64,000 bases of DNA from Methylobacterium mesophilicum SR1.6/6 (GTDB taxonomy: Bacteria; Pseudomonadota; Alphaproteobacteria; Rhizobiales; Beijerinckiaceae): NCBI RefSeq assembly GCF_000364445.2, contig NZ_CP043538.1, positions 4,545,447 through 4,609,446 on the forward strand, given 5' to 3'. Of the stretch, positions 27,675 through 36,551 are shown one piece after another. The notes under the pieces are model-generated. The model saw nothing but the letters and a program-made list of their open reading frames with translations, was not told the DNA's origin and did no database searches. Position 1 is the stretch's first letter. Each line of letters starts with the position of its first letter. A program made the position numbers and the translations under genes.

Positions 27675-29255
27675 GTGGTTTCTCTGAAGACTGCCAGGAC
27701 ATCGCCCGCCGATACCGTCGTTGCCCGGACCAGAGACTGCCAGTCCGGGCGCGCTGCCTGGGCGCGGTCCGGCGCCGTCGGGCTCAGCGCCCTTCTCGCC
27801 ACAGCGTTGGTGTGGCCAGGGCTGGTGGAGGCCCGGCCGGCCGGCTTCGAGGGCAGTGCGCCGAGCTGTTTCGTCACCGGTGGCGGAGATCTTGAGATCT
27901 GCCGCGAGGGATCCGAGGCCGAGGGCGTGCTGATCTCGCCCGCGTCCTGCGCCTTCGTGCGCGGTGTTCAGATCCTGCGGCTTCCCCGCTCCGAGGCCCC
28001 CGGTCCCCTGCAGGCGGTGTTTCAGGGACAGACTCCAATCGCGGCCCGACGCGGCGAGGAAGCCTGCCCGGAGCGGCGCGCGACGGACAGCCGGGACGGA
28101 GGCGCCCTTCGCACCGGTCGCACCTTCGAGGCCCTGGCCACGACGCTCCCGCCGTCGGCGGACCGATTCTGGGTTGAACTGCCGGAGGAACGGGCGCGCA
28201 GGCGGGGCTGGTCTGAGCCGACGCCGTCCGCCGAGGGGATCGGCCCCCGCGACCCGATCGCGGTGGCGGGCCGCGACTGGGCGGGGGAGGCCTACAGCTA
28301 CGTCTTCCTCCTCGGCCAGGAGCGCGTCGGCGTGACCGGCGCGGAGGAGCCGGAGACTGAGGGCCGCCGCCGACGCGGGCGCCGACGGACCGAGCGGGAC
28401 GGCCCGATCGAAGGGGTCGCCGACGTCCGGCGCCGCGTCCAGATCGAGGCGCGCACCCTCGACTTCCAGAGCTTCGAGATCCGGACGCGTACCGCCGATG
28501 GATACGGGCTCGCCTGGACGCCGTTCGATGCCGGCGCCGGTCGGGGACGCAGCGAGCCGCCGACGCCCGCCGCGGTGATCGATGAGGCCGGCAAGCCGGT
28601 GGCCTCGGCCTGCACGGCGCCGGCCTTCGAGACGCACGGGCTGGCCGGCTCCATCAGCATCGTCGATCGCACGTATCACTACGTCTACACCGACGTGATC
28701 CCCGAGGATTGCGGCCTCCCCCCAGAGAAGCGCCGCACCGCGCTCTACCTGCGGACCGCCCAGGATCTCGCCGGCCCGAAGGTCTGGTCGGTCGCCAGGA
28801 AGCTCGCCGGGCCGCTGCCGCCCGGCAGCCTCGTCCGGGTGGCGCGGGCCAAGGGCATGCAGCGCTGGGCGGTCTCCTACACCTGCCAGAGGCCGGCCAA
28901 CGCGCCGGGCGGGCCGGTGGCGGATATCTGCCTGCAATACACGGCCGACATGAGCCTCGACGGGATCGGCGCCCTCAAGCTGTACGCCGATCCGGTGGAG
29001 GCGGGGCGCTCGCCGGCCTATCTCGGCCTGCGCTCCGGCGGCGACGGCAGCGGCCGCTACGACCGGAGCGCCCATTTCTGGATGACGGACGCGCAGGGCA
29101 ACCTGGACACGCCCGCCATCTATCCGGGCAAGGCCGGTTTCCTGACTTGGCTCGACCGGCTCGCCCCGACCGCCTCCGGACGCGACGCGTCGAGCCTCTA
29201 CGGCCGGCCGGTCTACTGGGCGACGTGGACGGTGCGCCGGATCGGCGCGCAATAA
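27675..29255 (+). CDS. Large exported protein of unknown function
   Basis: About 526 residues from a GTG at 27675; a second GTG at 27576 would add 33 residues, and there is no ATG. A hydrophobic stretch (SGAVGLSALLATALVWPGLVEA) looks like a signal peptide. The mature part has several cysteines (APSCFVTGGGDLEICREG..., SASCAF-like, TCQRP, ICLQYTADMSLDG) and recurrent beta-prone segments ending in GRPVYWATWTVRRIGAQ. A charged Arg-rich segment (RRRRGRRRTERDG) sits near the middle. No family was recognised. The CorC-like gene follows after 59 bases. Confidence 0.6.
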   Translation: MVSLKTARTSPADTVVARTRDCQSGRAAWARSGAVGLSALLATALVWPGLVEARPAGFEGSAPSCFVTGGGDLEICREGSEAEGVLISPASCAFVRGVQILRLPRSEAPGPLQAVFQGQTPIAARRGEEACPERRATDSRDGGALRTGRTFEALATTLPPSADRFWVELPEERARRRGWSEPTPSAEGIGPRDPIAVAGRDWAGEAYSYVFLLGQERVGVTGAEEPETEGRRRRGRRRTERDGPIEGVADVRRRVQIEARTLDFQSFEIRTRTADGYGLAWTPFDAGAGRGRSEPPTPAAVIDEAGKPVASACTAPAFETHGLAGSISIVDRTYHYVYTDVIPEDCGLPPEKRRTALYLRTAQDLAGPKVWSVARKLAGPLPPGSLVRVARAKGMQRWAVSYTCQRPANAPGGPVADICLQYTADMSLDGIGALKLYADPVEAGRSPAYLGLRSGGDGSGRYDRSAHFWMTDAQGNLDTPAIYPGKAGFLTWLDRLAPTASGRDASSLYGRPVYWATWTVRRIGAQ

Positions 29256-29314
29256 GCTGCGGGACCCGCTATATGGGCGGCCGACCCGCCGCTCGAGGGC
29301 CCCTGACGGAACCG

Positions 29315-30637
29315 ATGGACACCCATATCGACCTGTGGTTCGCCGCGAGCATCGTGGTGATCTCGCTGCTGCTCTCGGCCTTCTTCGCGGGGGCCGAGAC
29401 CGCCTTCACGGCGGCCTCGCGGGCGCGGATGCACGCCCTGGAGCAGGCGGGCGATCCCCGGGCCGCGATCGTGAACCGCATTCTGGCGATCCGCGAGCGC
29501 TTCATCGGCGCCATGCTGATCGGCTACAACATCGTGGCGATCGGCGCCTCGGCTTTCACCACCAGCGTGCTCACGGCGCTCTTCGGCAAGAGCGGCGTGA
29601 TCTACGCCACCGTCGGCATGTCGGTGCTGGTCATCGTCTTCGCCGAGGTGCTGCCGAAGACGCTGGCCATCTCCAAGCCGGATCAGGCCGCGCTCCTCAC
29701 CGCCCGGCCGGTGGCCTTCGCGGTGGCGCTCATGGGGCCGCTGGCCCTCGCCATCGAGCACGTCGTCCGGCTGATGCTGAAGCCATTCGGCATCACCATC
29801 GGCGAGCACCAGTCGATCCTCACCGCAGCCGACGAGCTGCGCGGGCAGGTGGCGCTGCTGCATCGAGAGGGCGGCGTCGCCAAGGCCGAGCGCGACATGC
29901 TGGGCGGCCTCCTCGACCTGTCGGAGCTGACCGTCTCCGACGTGATGGTCCACCGCACCAAGATGCGGGCGATCGACGCCGACCAGCCCTCCGAGGACAT
30001 CGTGCGCGCGGTGCTGTCCTCGCCCTACACCCGGATGCCCCTGTGGCGCGGGACGCCGGAAAACATCGTCGGCGTGCTCCACGCCAAGGACCTGCTGCGG
30101 GCCCTCGACGCCGCGGGAGGCGACGCGTCCGGCCTCAAGGTCGAGGCTCTGGCGCTGGAGACGTGGTTCGTGCCCGGCACGACGTCGCTGCGGGCCCAGC
30201 TCAAGGCCTTCCTGACCAAGAAGACCCACTTCGCCCTCGTGGTCGACGAGTACGGCGAGGTGATGGGCCTCGTCACCCTGGAGGACATCCTGGAGGAGAT
30301 CGTCGGCGACATCGCCGACGAGCACGACGTCACGGTCTCCGGCGTGCGGCCGCAGGGCGACGGCTCGGTCAACGTCGACGGCGGCGTGCCGATCCGCGAC
30401 CTGAACCGGGCGATGGACTGGAACCTGCCCGACGAGGAGGCGACCACCATCGCGGGCCTCGTCATCCACGAGGCCCGCACCATTCCCGACCAGGGGACGG
30501 CCTTCAACTTCTACGGGTTCCGCTTCCAGGTGCTGCGGAAGGCCAAGAACCGGATCACGACGCTCCGAATCACGCCGCTGACACCGACCGGTGTCCAGGC
30601 AAGTGCGCAGCCGGAGGCGCAACGCGGGGCGGTTTGA
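29315..30637 (+). CDS. CorC/HlyC-type CNNM-CBS membrane protein
   Basis: 440 residues: a CNNM/DUF21 membrane domain (about 1-190; LLLSAFFAGAETAFTAASRARM, the family entry motif), a CBS pair (VSDVMVHRTKMRAIDAD..., HFALVVDEYGEVMGLVTLEDILEEIVGDI) and the C-terminal CorC_HlyC domain (DGGVPIRDLNRAMDWNLPDEEATTIAGLVIHEART). Related proteins handle Mg2+ or Co2+ efflux or its regulation. The start at MDTHIDLWF is the conserved one; the upstream open frame is a shadow of the preceding gene. Confidence 0.92.
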   Translation: MDTHIDLWFAASIVVISLLLSAFFAGAETAFTAASRARMHALEQAGDPRAAIVNRILAIRERFIGAMLIGYNIVAIGASAFTTSVLTALFGKSGVIYATVGMSVLVIVFAEVLPKTLAISKPDQAALLTARPVAFAVALMGPLALAIEHVVRLMLKPFGITIGEHQSILTAADELRGQVALLHREGGVAKAERDMLGGLLDLSELTVSDVMVHRTKMRAIDADQPSEDIVRAVLSSPYTRMPLWRGTPENIVGVLHAKDLLRALDAAGGDASGLKVEALALETWFVPGTTSLRAQLKAFLTKKTHFALVVDEYGEVMGLVTLEDILEEIVGDIADEHDVTVSGVRPQGDGSVNVDGGVPIRDLNRAMDWNLPDEEATTIAGLVIHEARTIPDQGTAFNFYGFRFQVLRKAKNRITTLRITPLTPTGVQASAQPEAQRGAV

Positions 30638-30743
30638 ACCGTCGCCGCGTCGGACCTGCGGACGCGGTCCCGTCCGAGGGAACGGGCGGGCGCCACGTCA
30701 GCGGCACTGGTTGATCCAGATGGACGCTTCGCCACCTCCCGTG

Positions 30744-30793
30744 CCCCTTCCCGGACCACCGTCCACTTCCGTTCCGGGCGTCCGGGAGAGGGG
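30744..30793. terminator. Imperfect inverted repeat between convergent genes
   Basis: CCCCTTCCCGGAC pairs with GTCCGGGAGAGGGG 23 bases later, with one bulge. It lies between the 3' ends of the convergent CorC-like and aminotransferase genes and could terminate both. There is no T-run, so intrinsic termination is uncertain. Confidence 0.35.
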
Positions 30794-30831
30794 TCGCGTT
30801 CAGGTACCCGGAACGGCGCAGGACCCGGACG

Positions 30832-32220
30832 TCACTCCGGCATCGCCTCTAGCCCCTCGGCGCGGATCCAGTCTCGTGTCCGGTCCAGCGCCCGGCCGAG
30901 CCGGTCGAACAGGTCGTCGATCTCGTCCGGCGTGATGATCAGCGGCGGGCAGACCGCCACCCGGTCGCCGGCCAGCGCCCGGACGATCAGGCCCTCTCCT
31001 TGCGCGAAGGCGACGCAACGCGCCGCCACACCGGCCTTTGGATCGTATTGCCGCTTGCTGGCCTTGTCGGCGACGATCTCGAGGCCGCCGATCAGCCCGA
31101 TGCCGCCAGCCTCGCCCACGATGGCGTGGTCGGCGAGCGCCGAGAGCCGGCGCTGGAAATGGGGCGCCTTCTCGGCCGCGCCCTCGATGATGCGGTCACG
31201 CCGGTAGATCTCGATCGCCTTCAGCGCCACTGCGGCGGCCACCGGGTGCCCGGAATAGGTGGTGCCGTGGCCGAAAGTGCCGATCTTCTCGCTCTGGCCG
31301 ACAAGCGCGTCGTACATCGGCGCGTCGATGCTGACGCCGCCGAGCGGCATGTAGGCGGAGGTGAGGGCCTTGGCGAAGGAGATGGAGTCCGGCCGGACGC
31401 CCAGGGCCTCGCTGCCGAACCACGTGCCGAGCCGGCCGAAGCCGCAGATCACCTCGTCGGCGATCAGGCGTACGTCGTACTTCGCCAGCACCGCCTGGAC
31501 CGCCGCGAAGTAGCCGCGCGGCGGCACGATCGCTCCGCCCGCCCCCATGACGGGCTCGGCGATGAAGGCCGCCACCGTTTCAGGCCCCTCGCGCAGGATC
31601 GTCTCCTCCAGCTCGGCGGCGAGGCGGGCGGAATACGCCTCCTCGCTCTCACCGGCCTCGGCCCCCCGGTAGTGGTGTGCGGGGGAGACGTGCAGGAACC
31701 CCGGCAGCGGCAGGTCCCAATCGGCGTGATTCGCCGCGAGCCCGGTCATCGAGGCGCTCGCCACCGTGACGCCATGGTAGCCTTTCTGGCGGGCGATGAT
31801 CTTCTTCTTATGCGGGCGGCCGAGGGCATTGTTGTAATACCAAGTCAACTTGACCTGGGTGTCGTTCGCCTCAGACCCTGACGACGTGAAGAAGATCTTC
31901 GAGGTCGGGACCGGCATCAGCTCCTTGAGCGTCTCGGCCAGCTCGATCCCCGGATCGTGGCTGCGGCCGGAGAACAGGTGGGTGAACGGCAGGCGCGCCA
32001 TCTGCGCCTGTGCGGCTTCGACCAGCTCCGCGTTCGAGTAGCCCAGGGCCGTGCACCAGAGCCCCGACATGCCCTCGATGTAGGACCGCCCCTCCGTGTC
32101 GTAGACGTGGACGCCGGCACCGCGCTCCAGCACCAGCGGGCCGACCTGCCGGTGCGTCGACAGGTTGGTGTAGGGGTGGAGCAGGGTTTCGACGTCACGG
32201 GTCGCGAGATTTGAGAGCAT
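30832..32220 (-). CDS. Class III (omega-type) PLP aminotransferase
   Basis: 462 residues from MLSNLATRDVETLLHPYTNL; upstream starts lack homologous sequence. Class III aminotransferase landmarks are present: LWCTALGYSNAELVEAAQAQM, FFTSSGSEANDTQVKL, KGYHGVTVASASMTG, EPVMGAGGAIVPPRGYF, the Asp of LIADEVICGFGRLG and the PLP lysine in SFAKALTSAYMPLGG. These enzymes move amino groups from omega-amino acids or amines (beta-alanine, putrescine, taurine and others) to pyruvate or 2-oxoglutarate. The exact substrate cannot be set. Confidence 0.92.
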   Translation of the reverse strand: MLSNLATRDVETLLHPYTNLSTHRQVGPLVLERGAGVHVYDTEGRSYIEGMSGLWCTALGYSNAELVEAAQAQMARLPFTHLFSGRSHDPGIELAETLKELMPVPTSKIFFTSSGSEANDTQVKLTWYYNNALGRPHKKKIIARQKGYHGVTVASASMTGLAANHADWDLPLPGFLHVSPAHHYRGAEAGESEEAYSARLAAELEETILREGPETVAAFIAEPVMGAGGAIVPPRGYFAAVQAVLAKYDVRLIADEVICGFGRLGTWFGSEALGVRPDSISFAKALTSAYMPLGGVSIDAPMYDALVGQSEKIGTFGHGTTYSGHPVAAAVALKAIEIYRRDRIIEGAAEKAPHFQRRLSALADHAIVGEAGGIGLIGGLEIVADKASKRQYDPKAGVAARCVAFAQGEGLIVRALAGDRVAVCPPLIITPDEIDDLFDRLGRALDRTRDWIRAEGLEAMPE

Positions 32221-32344
32221 CGGTCGCAAGGTCCTCAAGCCGCTTGGATCCGCCGCCACACTACCGACCTGATGCACCGGCAGGTAGCCCGGCGGATCCG
32301 CGTCCGGCCACAGCCGGATGCATGCCGCACGCGCCATACGCCCC

Positions 32345-32878
32345 ATGCTCAGCCCCGAAGCCTTCGTCGCCCACCCCGCTCCCGGCCGCGCCTGCGGCGC
32401 CTGCACGCTGTGCTGCAAGGTCTACGACGTGCCGGCGGTGGAGAGCGTCGCGGGCCAATGGTGTCGCCACACGCGGGCCGGGCAGGGCTGCGCCATCCAC
32501 GCCACCCGCCCCGACCATTGCCGGGCGTTCCACTGCCTCTGGATGACGGAGGGCTGGCTCGGGCCGGAATGGAAGCCCGACCGCGCCAAGATGGTGCTCA
32601 GCCTCGATCCCGTGACCCGCAACATGAATGTGCAGGTCGATCCCGGCCAAGCGAACGCGTGGCGGCGCGAACCCTATTACGGGCAGCTGAAGCGCTGGGC
32701 TGCGGCCTCGGCCCCGCTGCGGCGGCACGTGCTGGTCCACGTGAACAAGACCACCACGATGGTCCTGCCCGACCGCGACGTCAGCCTCGGCGTGGTCTCG
32801 CCCGGCGAGCGCATCGTCACCCGCGACCGCATGACCCCGCAGGGCCCGAGCTTCGACGTGGAGAAAGTTCCCGCCTGA
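32345..32878 (+). CDS. YkgJ-like cysteine-cluster protein
   Basis: 177 residues from MLSPEAFVAHP; the upstream Met at 32318 is a weaker choice. Cysteines cluster as CGACTLCCKVYDV, WCRHTRAGQGCAIHATRPDHCRAFHCLWM, the pattern of the YkgJ/CxxCxxCC putative zinc- or iron-chelating family. The function of this family is not established. It is divergent from the aminotransferase gene, with about 125 bases between. Confidence 0.83.
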   Translation: MLSPEAFVAHPAPGRACGACTLCCKVYDVPAVESVAGQWCRHTRAGQGCAIHATRPDHCRAFHCLWMTEGWLGPEWKPDRAKMVLSLDPVTRNMNVQVDPGQANAWRREPYYGQLKRWAAASAPLRRHVLVHVNKTTTMVLPDRDVSLGVVSPGERIVTRDRMTPQGPSFDVEKVPA

Positions 32879-32933
32879 CGCGGGCGCCCGGGCAATCGTC
32901 CGGGCACGCGGCCTGCCGGCTTGCGGACCTGCT

Positions 32934-33194
32934 TCAGCGTTCCGCCGCGATGCTTCTCCGCATCACCGGCGATTCGACCACCAGGAAGGTCATCTGGAAC
33001 AGGATCAGGCCGGTCTGGTCGGTGACCTCGATGCGCCAATCCTCGCCGAGGGCGATCCGGTGTGCGTCGTGCTTCAGGATGTCGCCGGCGAGACGGATGG
33101 CCTCCAGCCGGGCTGACTGCCAGTCCGGCAACTCGGTCCCGTCCGGGTCGAGTTCGGAGTGGCCGTCGTGCACATGGAAGTAGAAGCGCGGCAT
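32934..33194 (-). CDS. DUF6894 family small protein
   Basis: 86 residues: MPRFYFHVHDGHSELDPDGTELPDWQSARLEAIRLAGDILKHD... ILFQMTFLVVESPVMRR. This is the DUF6894 type, abundant in Methylobacterium and Bradyrhizobium, and usually encoded singly. Function unknown. The start at MPRFYF is the family's invariant beginning, so the longer upstream frame is rejected. Confidence 0.87.
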   Translation of the reverse strand: MPRFYFHVHDGHSELDPDGTELPDWQSARLEAIRLAGDILKHDAHRIALGEDWRIEVTDQTGLILFQMTFLVVESPVMRRSIAAER

Positions 33195-33442
33195 GCACGC
33201 ACCCCGGTCAGGTCCAGGCGGGGGGTACGGCCAACCCTCACTCGCGGCCGTGCCGAGGGTCGTCGCCGCGATTGACGGGTGCATAGGCCAAGCGTGTGGC
33301 CCCAGCTATAAACCACATTAAAATCCAAGGGCGAACGGGCTGCGGCATGTGCTGCGGCCTGTCACGCCTCGCGGCGGGCGGCACCCCCGGGAATGACGCA
33401 TCGGATCTTGCAGCCGCGGCCGCTTTGGCCGAGTGGTCGAGC

Positions 33443-33931
33443 ATGACAAGCGTCCACGATTTCACCGTCGCCGCCGCCGATGGAAGCTCCTACCCTCTGG
33501 CACAGCACCGCGGCCGCGTGCTGCTCATGGTCAACACGGCCTCGCGGTGCGGCTTCACCCCGCAATACGAGGGGTTGGAAGCCCTCTGGCGTCGCCACCG
33601 GGATGCCGGCCTGACAGTCCTGGGGTTCCCGTGCAATCAGTTCGGCGCCCAGGAACCGGGTGACGCCGCGGAGATCGAGCGCTTCTGCTCGCTGCGCTAC
33701 GACGTGACCTTCCCGGTGCTCGGCAAGATTGCCGTGAACGGCCCCGGGGCCGACCCGCTCTACGATTATCTCACCCGGGCCCGACCCGGGCTGCTCGGCC
33801 TGCGGGCGGTGAAGTGGAACTTCACGAAATTCCTGGTGGACCGCGACGGTCGGGTCATCGCGCGCTTCGCCCCGGCGACCAAGCCCGCGGCGCTGGAGGC
33901 GAAGATCGGAGCCGCCCTGTCCGCGGGATAA
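33443..33931 (+). CDS. Glutathione peroxidase
   Basis: 162 residues. It has the active-site Cys36 in NTASRCGFTPQYEGLE, the GFPCNQFGAQEPG motif with Gln70, and WNFTKFLVDRDG with Trp and Asn of the catalytic tetrad. Cys replaces selenocysteine, as usual in bacteria, and many such enzymes run on thioredoxin. The start MTSVHDFTV follows GTCGAGC. It reduces H2O2 or lipid hydroperoxides in the cytosol. Confidence 0.94.
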   Translation: MTSVHDFTVAAADGSSYPLAQHRGRVLLMVNTASRCGFTPQYEGLEALWRRHRDAGLTVLGFPCNQFGAQEPGDAAEIERFCSLRYDVTFPVLGKIAVNGPGADPLYDYLTRARPGLLGLRAVKWNFTKFLVDRDGRVIARFAPATKPAALEAKIGAALSAG

Positions 33932-33959
33932 GCGCCTGCCGGATGCGCGGCAGGGCTCC

Positions 33960-34280
33960 TCAGGCGTCCAGATCTGCCGCCGCGAGCGCACGCGCGCCTG
34001 AGCCTCTACCGGCACGGCCGCGCGCCCGCAGCACCGTCCGCAGAGAGACCACCGGGACGGGGCGCACGGCATCGCGCAGTATACCGACGAGGAAGCGACC
34101 CTCCGCGATCTTGCGCAAGGTTGACATCGAGGCAGCGCCGGCCTTCGCGCGATCTTCGAGATCCGACAATGCCTCAAATAGCGCCTGACGCTCGTCTTGC
34201 ACGTCGGAAGACTGGTTCTGCGCGATCAGCGCGGCCAGCTCATCCTCGAAACCGCAGCGGTCGAACTGATTGGTGCTCAT
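33960..34280 (-). CDS. Small hypothetical protein
   Basis: 106 residues, MSTNQFDRCGFEDELAALIAQNQSS... then two charged helices (DERQALFEALSDLEDRAKAG) and a basic C-terminus (RARGRAGRGSGARALAAADLDA). No signal or membrane segment. Codon use fits a real gene but no family was recognised. It lies downstream of ATP12 on the same strand with a gap of about 135 bases. Confidence 0.5.
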   Translation of the reverse strand: MSTNQFDRCGFEDELAALIAQNQSSDVQDERQALFEALSDLEDRAKAGAASMSTLRKIAEGRFLVGILRDAVRPVPVVSLRTVLRARGRAGRGSGARALAAADLDA

Positions 34281-34416
34281 GCTCGATCCGAACACAGGAC
34301 AGAGCGTCCTTAAGTCAGTCCTCGTGCAGAGTCAGCCGGCGCGGCGCCTGTTTTTCCCGCAGCGCGGCGATGTTGCGCGATTGCATCTGCAAACGGGGCC
34401 CGCGCGAGGCGGCGGC

Positions 34417-35208
34417 TCAGCCGGGCACCCGCACGAACGCAGCGGCGGCGTCGAACTCCGCGCGGCGGGCCGCGAGGCGCGCCTCGGCCTCGGCGTCCCG
34501 GCCCCAGACCTCGGCTTGGTAGGTTTCGTCGACATGCGCCGCCGCCCAGGCCTCCGCGGGGGTCAGGCGGCCTCGCAGGACCGCCAGCGCGATCAGCAGC
34601 GAGCCGCTGAGCGTCGTCAGGGTGTGCAGACCTGCCAGGGCGAACGGATCCGTCACCGCCGCCACGGCTTCGGAGAGGGCTCGCACCGTGTCGGGCGGCT
34701 GCTCCACATGCATCACGCCCTGGCTCAGGATCACCCGCGCGCCGAGTTCGTCCCGGGCCCAGGCGAGGACCGGGTCCCACGCGGCGGCCTGCGCCGCCAC
34801 GAGCCGCTCCGGGTCGCCGGCCCGGTAGGCCACCAGATCCGTGCCGGCGTAGGCGCACAGGTCTGCCACGACCGCCGCCTGCCGGGGCGCCACGCCGTCG
34901 ATCGCCGTGTTGGCGAGGCGGGTCAGCGGCATGCGGGCCGGGTCGATCGCCGCGTCCTGTGCCGCCCACTCGGCCGCGACCGCCTGAGCCAGGACCCGGT
35001 TCGGAAGCCGCAGCGGATTGCGGGCCGGCGTGTTGGCCGGGCGCCCGTCCAGGGTCAGGCGGAAGCCGTCGGGATCCTCGGCGAACCCTGCCTCCGTGTA
35101 GAACCGGCGGGGGAGGGCGGGCTTGGCATGGCCGCGGGCTGCCCGCACCGGATCGGGCTGCTCGCCGTCGCCCGGTCGCCCGAGCCAGTCAGTCGTCTCA
35201 TCGCTCAT
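34417..35208 (-). CDS. ATP12-family F1-ATPase assembly chaperone
   Basis: 263 residues. RFYTEAGFAEDPDGFRLTLDGRPANTPARNPLRLPN and the rest (AAQDAAIDPARMPLTRLANTAIDGV, LCAYAGTDLVAYRA, HTLTTLSGSLLIALAVLRGRLTPAEAWAAAHVDE) match the ATP12 family, which in mitochondria helps assemble the alpha subunit of F1 ATP synthase. In Alphaproteobacteria it is commonly close to a HAD phosphatase and an RluA-type synthase, as here. The HAD gene ends 45 bases upstream. Confidence 0.92.
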   Translation of the reverse strand: MSDETTDWLGRPGDGEQPDPVRAARGHAKPALPRRFYTEAGFAEDPDGFRLTLDGRPANTPARNPLRLPNRVLAQAVAAEWAAQDAAIDPARMPLTRLANTAIDGVAPRQAAVVADLCAYAGTDLVAYRAGDPERLVAAQAAAWDPVLAWARDELGARVILSQGVMHVEQPPDTVRALSEAVAAVTDPFALAGLHTLTTLSGSLLIALAVLRGRLTPAEAWAAAHVDETYQAEVWGRDAEAEARLAARRAEFDAAAAFVRVPG

Positions 35209-35253
35209 GACCGCGAGATAGGCGTTCTCCGGCCGCCGCGCGAGCCTCCCGTG

Positions 35254-35919
35254 TCACCGCACCACTTCGGTCCCGCCGAGAAGCCGCTCCTCGAGCGCAG
35301 CGGCGCTGGGAACCACCGTCACGGCACCGGCCCCGTAGAGCGCCTCGGGCGGGTGGTAGCCCCAGGCCACCCCCACCGAGGTAGCGCCGGCCGCGACGCC
35401 CATGGCGATGTCGAAGGTCGTATCGCCGACCATCACGGTCGCCCCCGGCTCGCTGCCGGCCTCGTCCATGGCCTGACGCAGCATGGTGGGATCCGGCTTG
35501 GACGGCGCGTCGTCGGCGCTCTGCGTGGTGGCGAACCAGTCCGTCCAGCCGTAATGCGCGATCAGCCGGTCGACACCCCGCCGCGACTTGCCGGTGGCTA
35601 GGCCGATCAGCACGTCCTCCCGGGCATGCAGCGTGGCGAGAAGCTCGGCCATGCCGGGGAAGAGGGGCTCCTCGTGCGCCGGATCGAGCCGCAGGCGGTT
35701 GTAGGCCTGCTTGTAGCTCTCGGAGAGTTCCGCGATCGGGCCGTCCTCGCCGACAAGGCGACGGAAGGCCTGCGGCAGGGAGAGGCCGACCACCGACAGC
35801 GCCTCCCGCCGCTCCGGGGGCCGCAGGCCGTTCTCCGCGAAGGCGACCCCCTGTGCCGCCACGATGAGATGCTGGCTGTCGACAAGGGTGCCGTCGACGT
35901 CGAAGACGACGAGCCTCAT
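35254..35919 (-). CDS. HAD-superfamily phosphatase (phosphoglycolate phosphatase-like)
   Basis: 221 residues from MRLVVFDVDGTLVDSQHLI, with the HAD nucleophile Asp in motif I (DVDGT), motif II/III region LATGKSRRGV and SKPDPTM, and motif IV MVGDTTFDIAMGVAAGA. The cap is helical (subfamily IA). It is probably a small-molecule phosphatase; the substrate is not determined. It is transcribed with ATP12 downstream. Confidence 0.9.
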   Translation of the reverse strand: MRLVVFDVDGTLVDSQHLIVAAQGVAFAENGLRPPERREALSVVGLSLPQAFRRLVGEDGPIAELSESYKQAYNRLRLDPAHEEPLFPGMAELLATLHAREDVLIGLATGKSRRGVDRLIAHYGWTDWFATTQSADDAPSKPDPTMLRQAMDEAGSEPGATVMVGDTTFDIAMGVAAGATSVGVAWGYHPPEALYGAGAVTVVPSAAALEERLLGGTEVVR

Positions 35920-35977
35920 CGCGGGCGGTGCGCCAACCCGCATCCCCGTCGTGCGGCCACGCGGGTGTCGGGGCGCC

Positions 35978-36361
35978 TCACGGCTTCCGGCCCGGCTGCG
36001 TCGGCTGGCCGACGGCGGCCGGCTGGCCGGCTTGGCTGCGGGTCCGCTCGTAGCCGAGCCGGCAGCGGATCAGGAAGCGCCGCCGCTTGCCCCCGCGCAG
36101 GCCGCGCTGATGGGAGGCCCGGTTGCAAGCCGCGTAGGACCGCCGCCGGCGCTCGGCGCGGCCGCTCGCGGCGGCCCTGGGCGCAGCCTGGGTCGGCGCC
36201 GTCGCTTCGCCGGGTGTGCCGGCCGGCTGCGGCGACCCGGCTTCGGCGGGTGCCGCCGGATGCGCGGGCGCGGCCGGTTTCGGAGCGTCACCCGGCGCGG
36301 CATGCGCGGACGGCCCGATGAGGCACAGGGCGGCGAGGCAGGCCAGCATCGCGAGCTTCAT
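35978..36361 (-). CDS. Exported Ala/Pro-rich hypothetical protein
   Basis: 127 residues: signal peptide (MKLAMLACLAALCLIGPSAHA), then a Pro/Ala-rich linker (about 22-65) and a basic, Arg/Cys-containing end (RRRRSYAACNRASHQRGLRGGKRRRFLIRCRLGYERTRSQ). It looks like a small periplasmic cationic protein. No family was recognised. It lies upstream of the HAD gene on the same strand. Confidence 0.6.
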   Translation of the reverse strand: MKLAMLACLAALCLIGPSAHAAPGDAPKPAAPAHPAAPAEAGSPQPAGTPGEATAPTQAAPRAAASGRAERRRRSYAACNRASHQRGLRGGKRRRFLIRCRLGYERTRSQAGQPAAVGQPTQPGRKP

Positions 36362-36551
36362 GCGTCAGGATCTCGAACCGTCCGGAATCGCCCTTCGGGG
36401 TGGGAAGGGTGCAGGGCAGCATATGAGGCGCCGCAACCGGTTGCCAAGGCGTGTAGGACGCCAGACCCTTGGATCCGGGGAAACACCTCGTTAAGACACC
36501 GCGCCGCGACGGTCGGCGCTGACGTGAATTTGACGGAGTTCGGTTCTGGGC

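Noticed and set aside
29335-30714. 459-residue plus-strand frame over the CorC-like gene
   Set aside because: Out-of-frame shadow; the real protein is in the frame starting at 29315.
34281-34416. Possible gene between the 106-residue protein and ATP12
   Set aside because: Too short and without a start or ribosome-binding site; treated as an untranslated gap.
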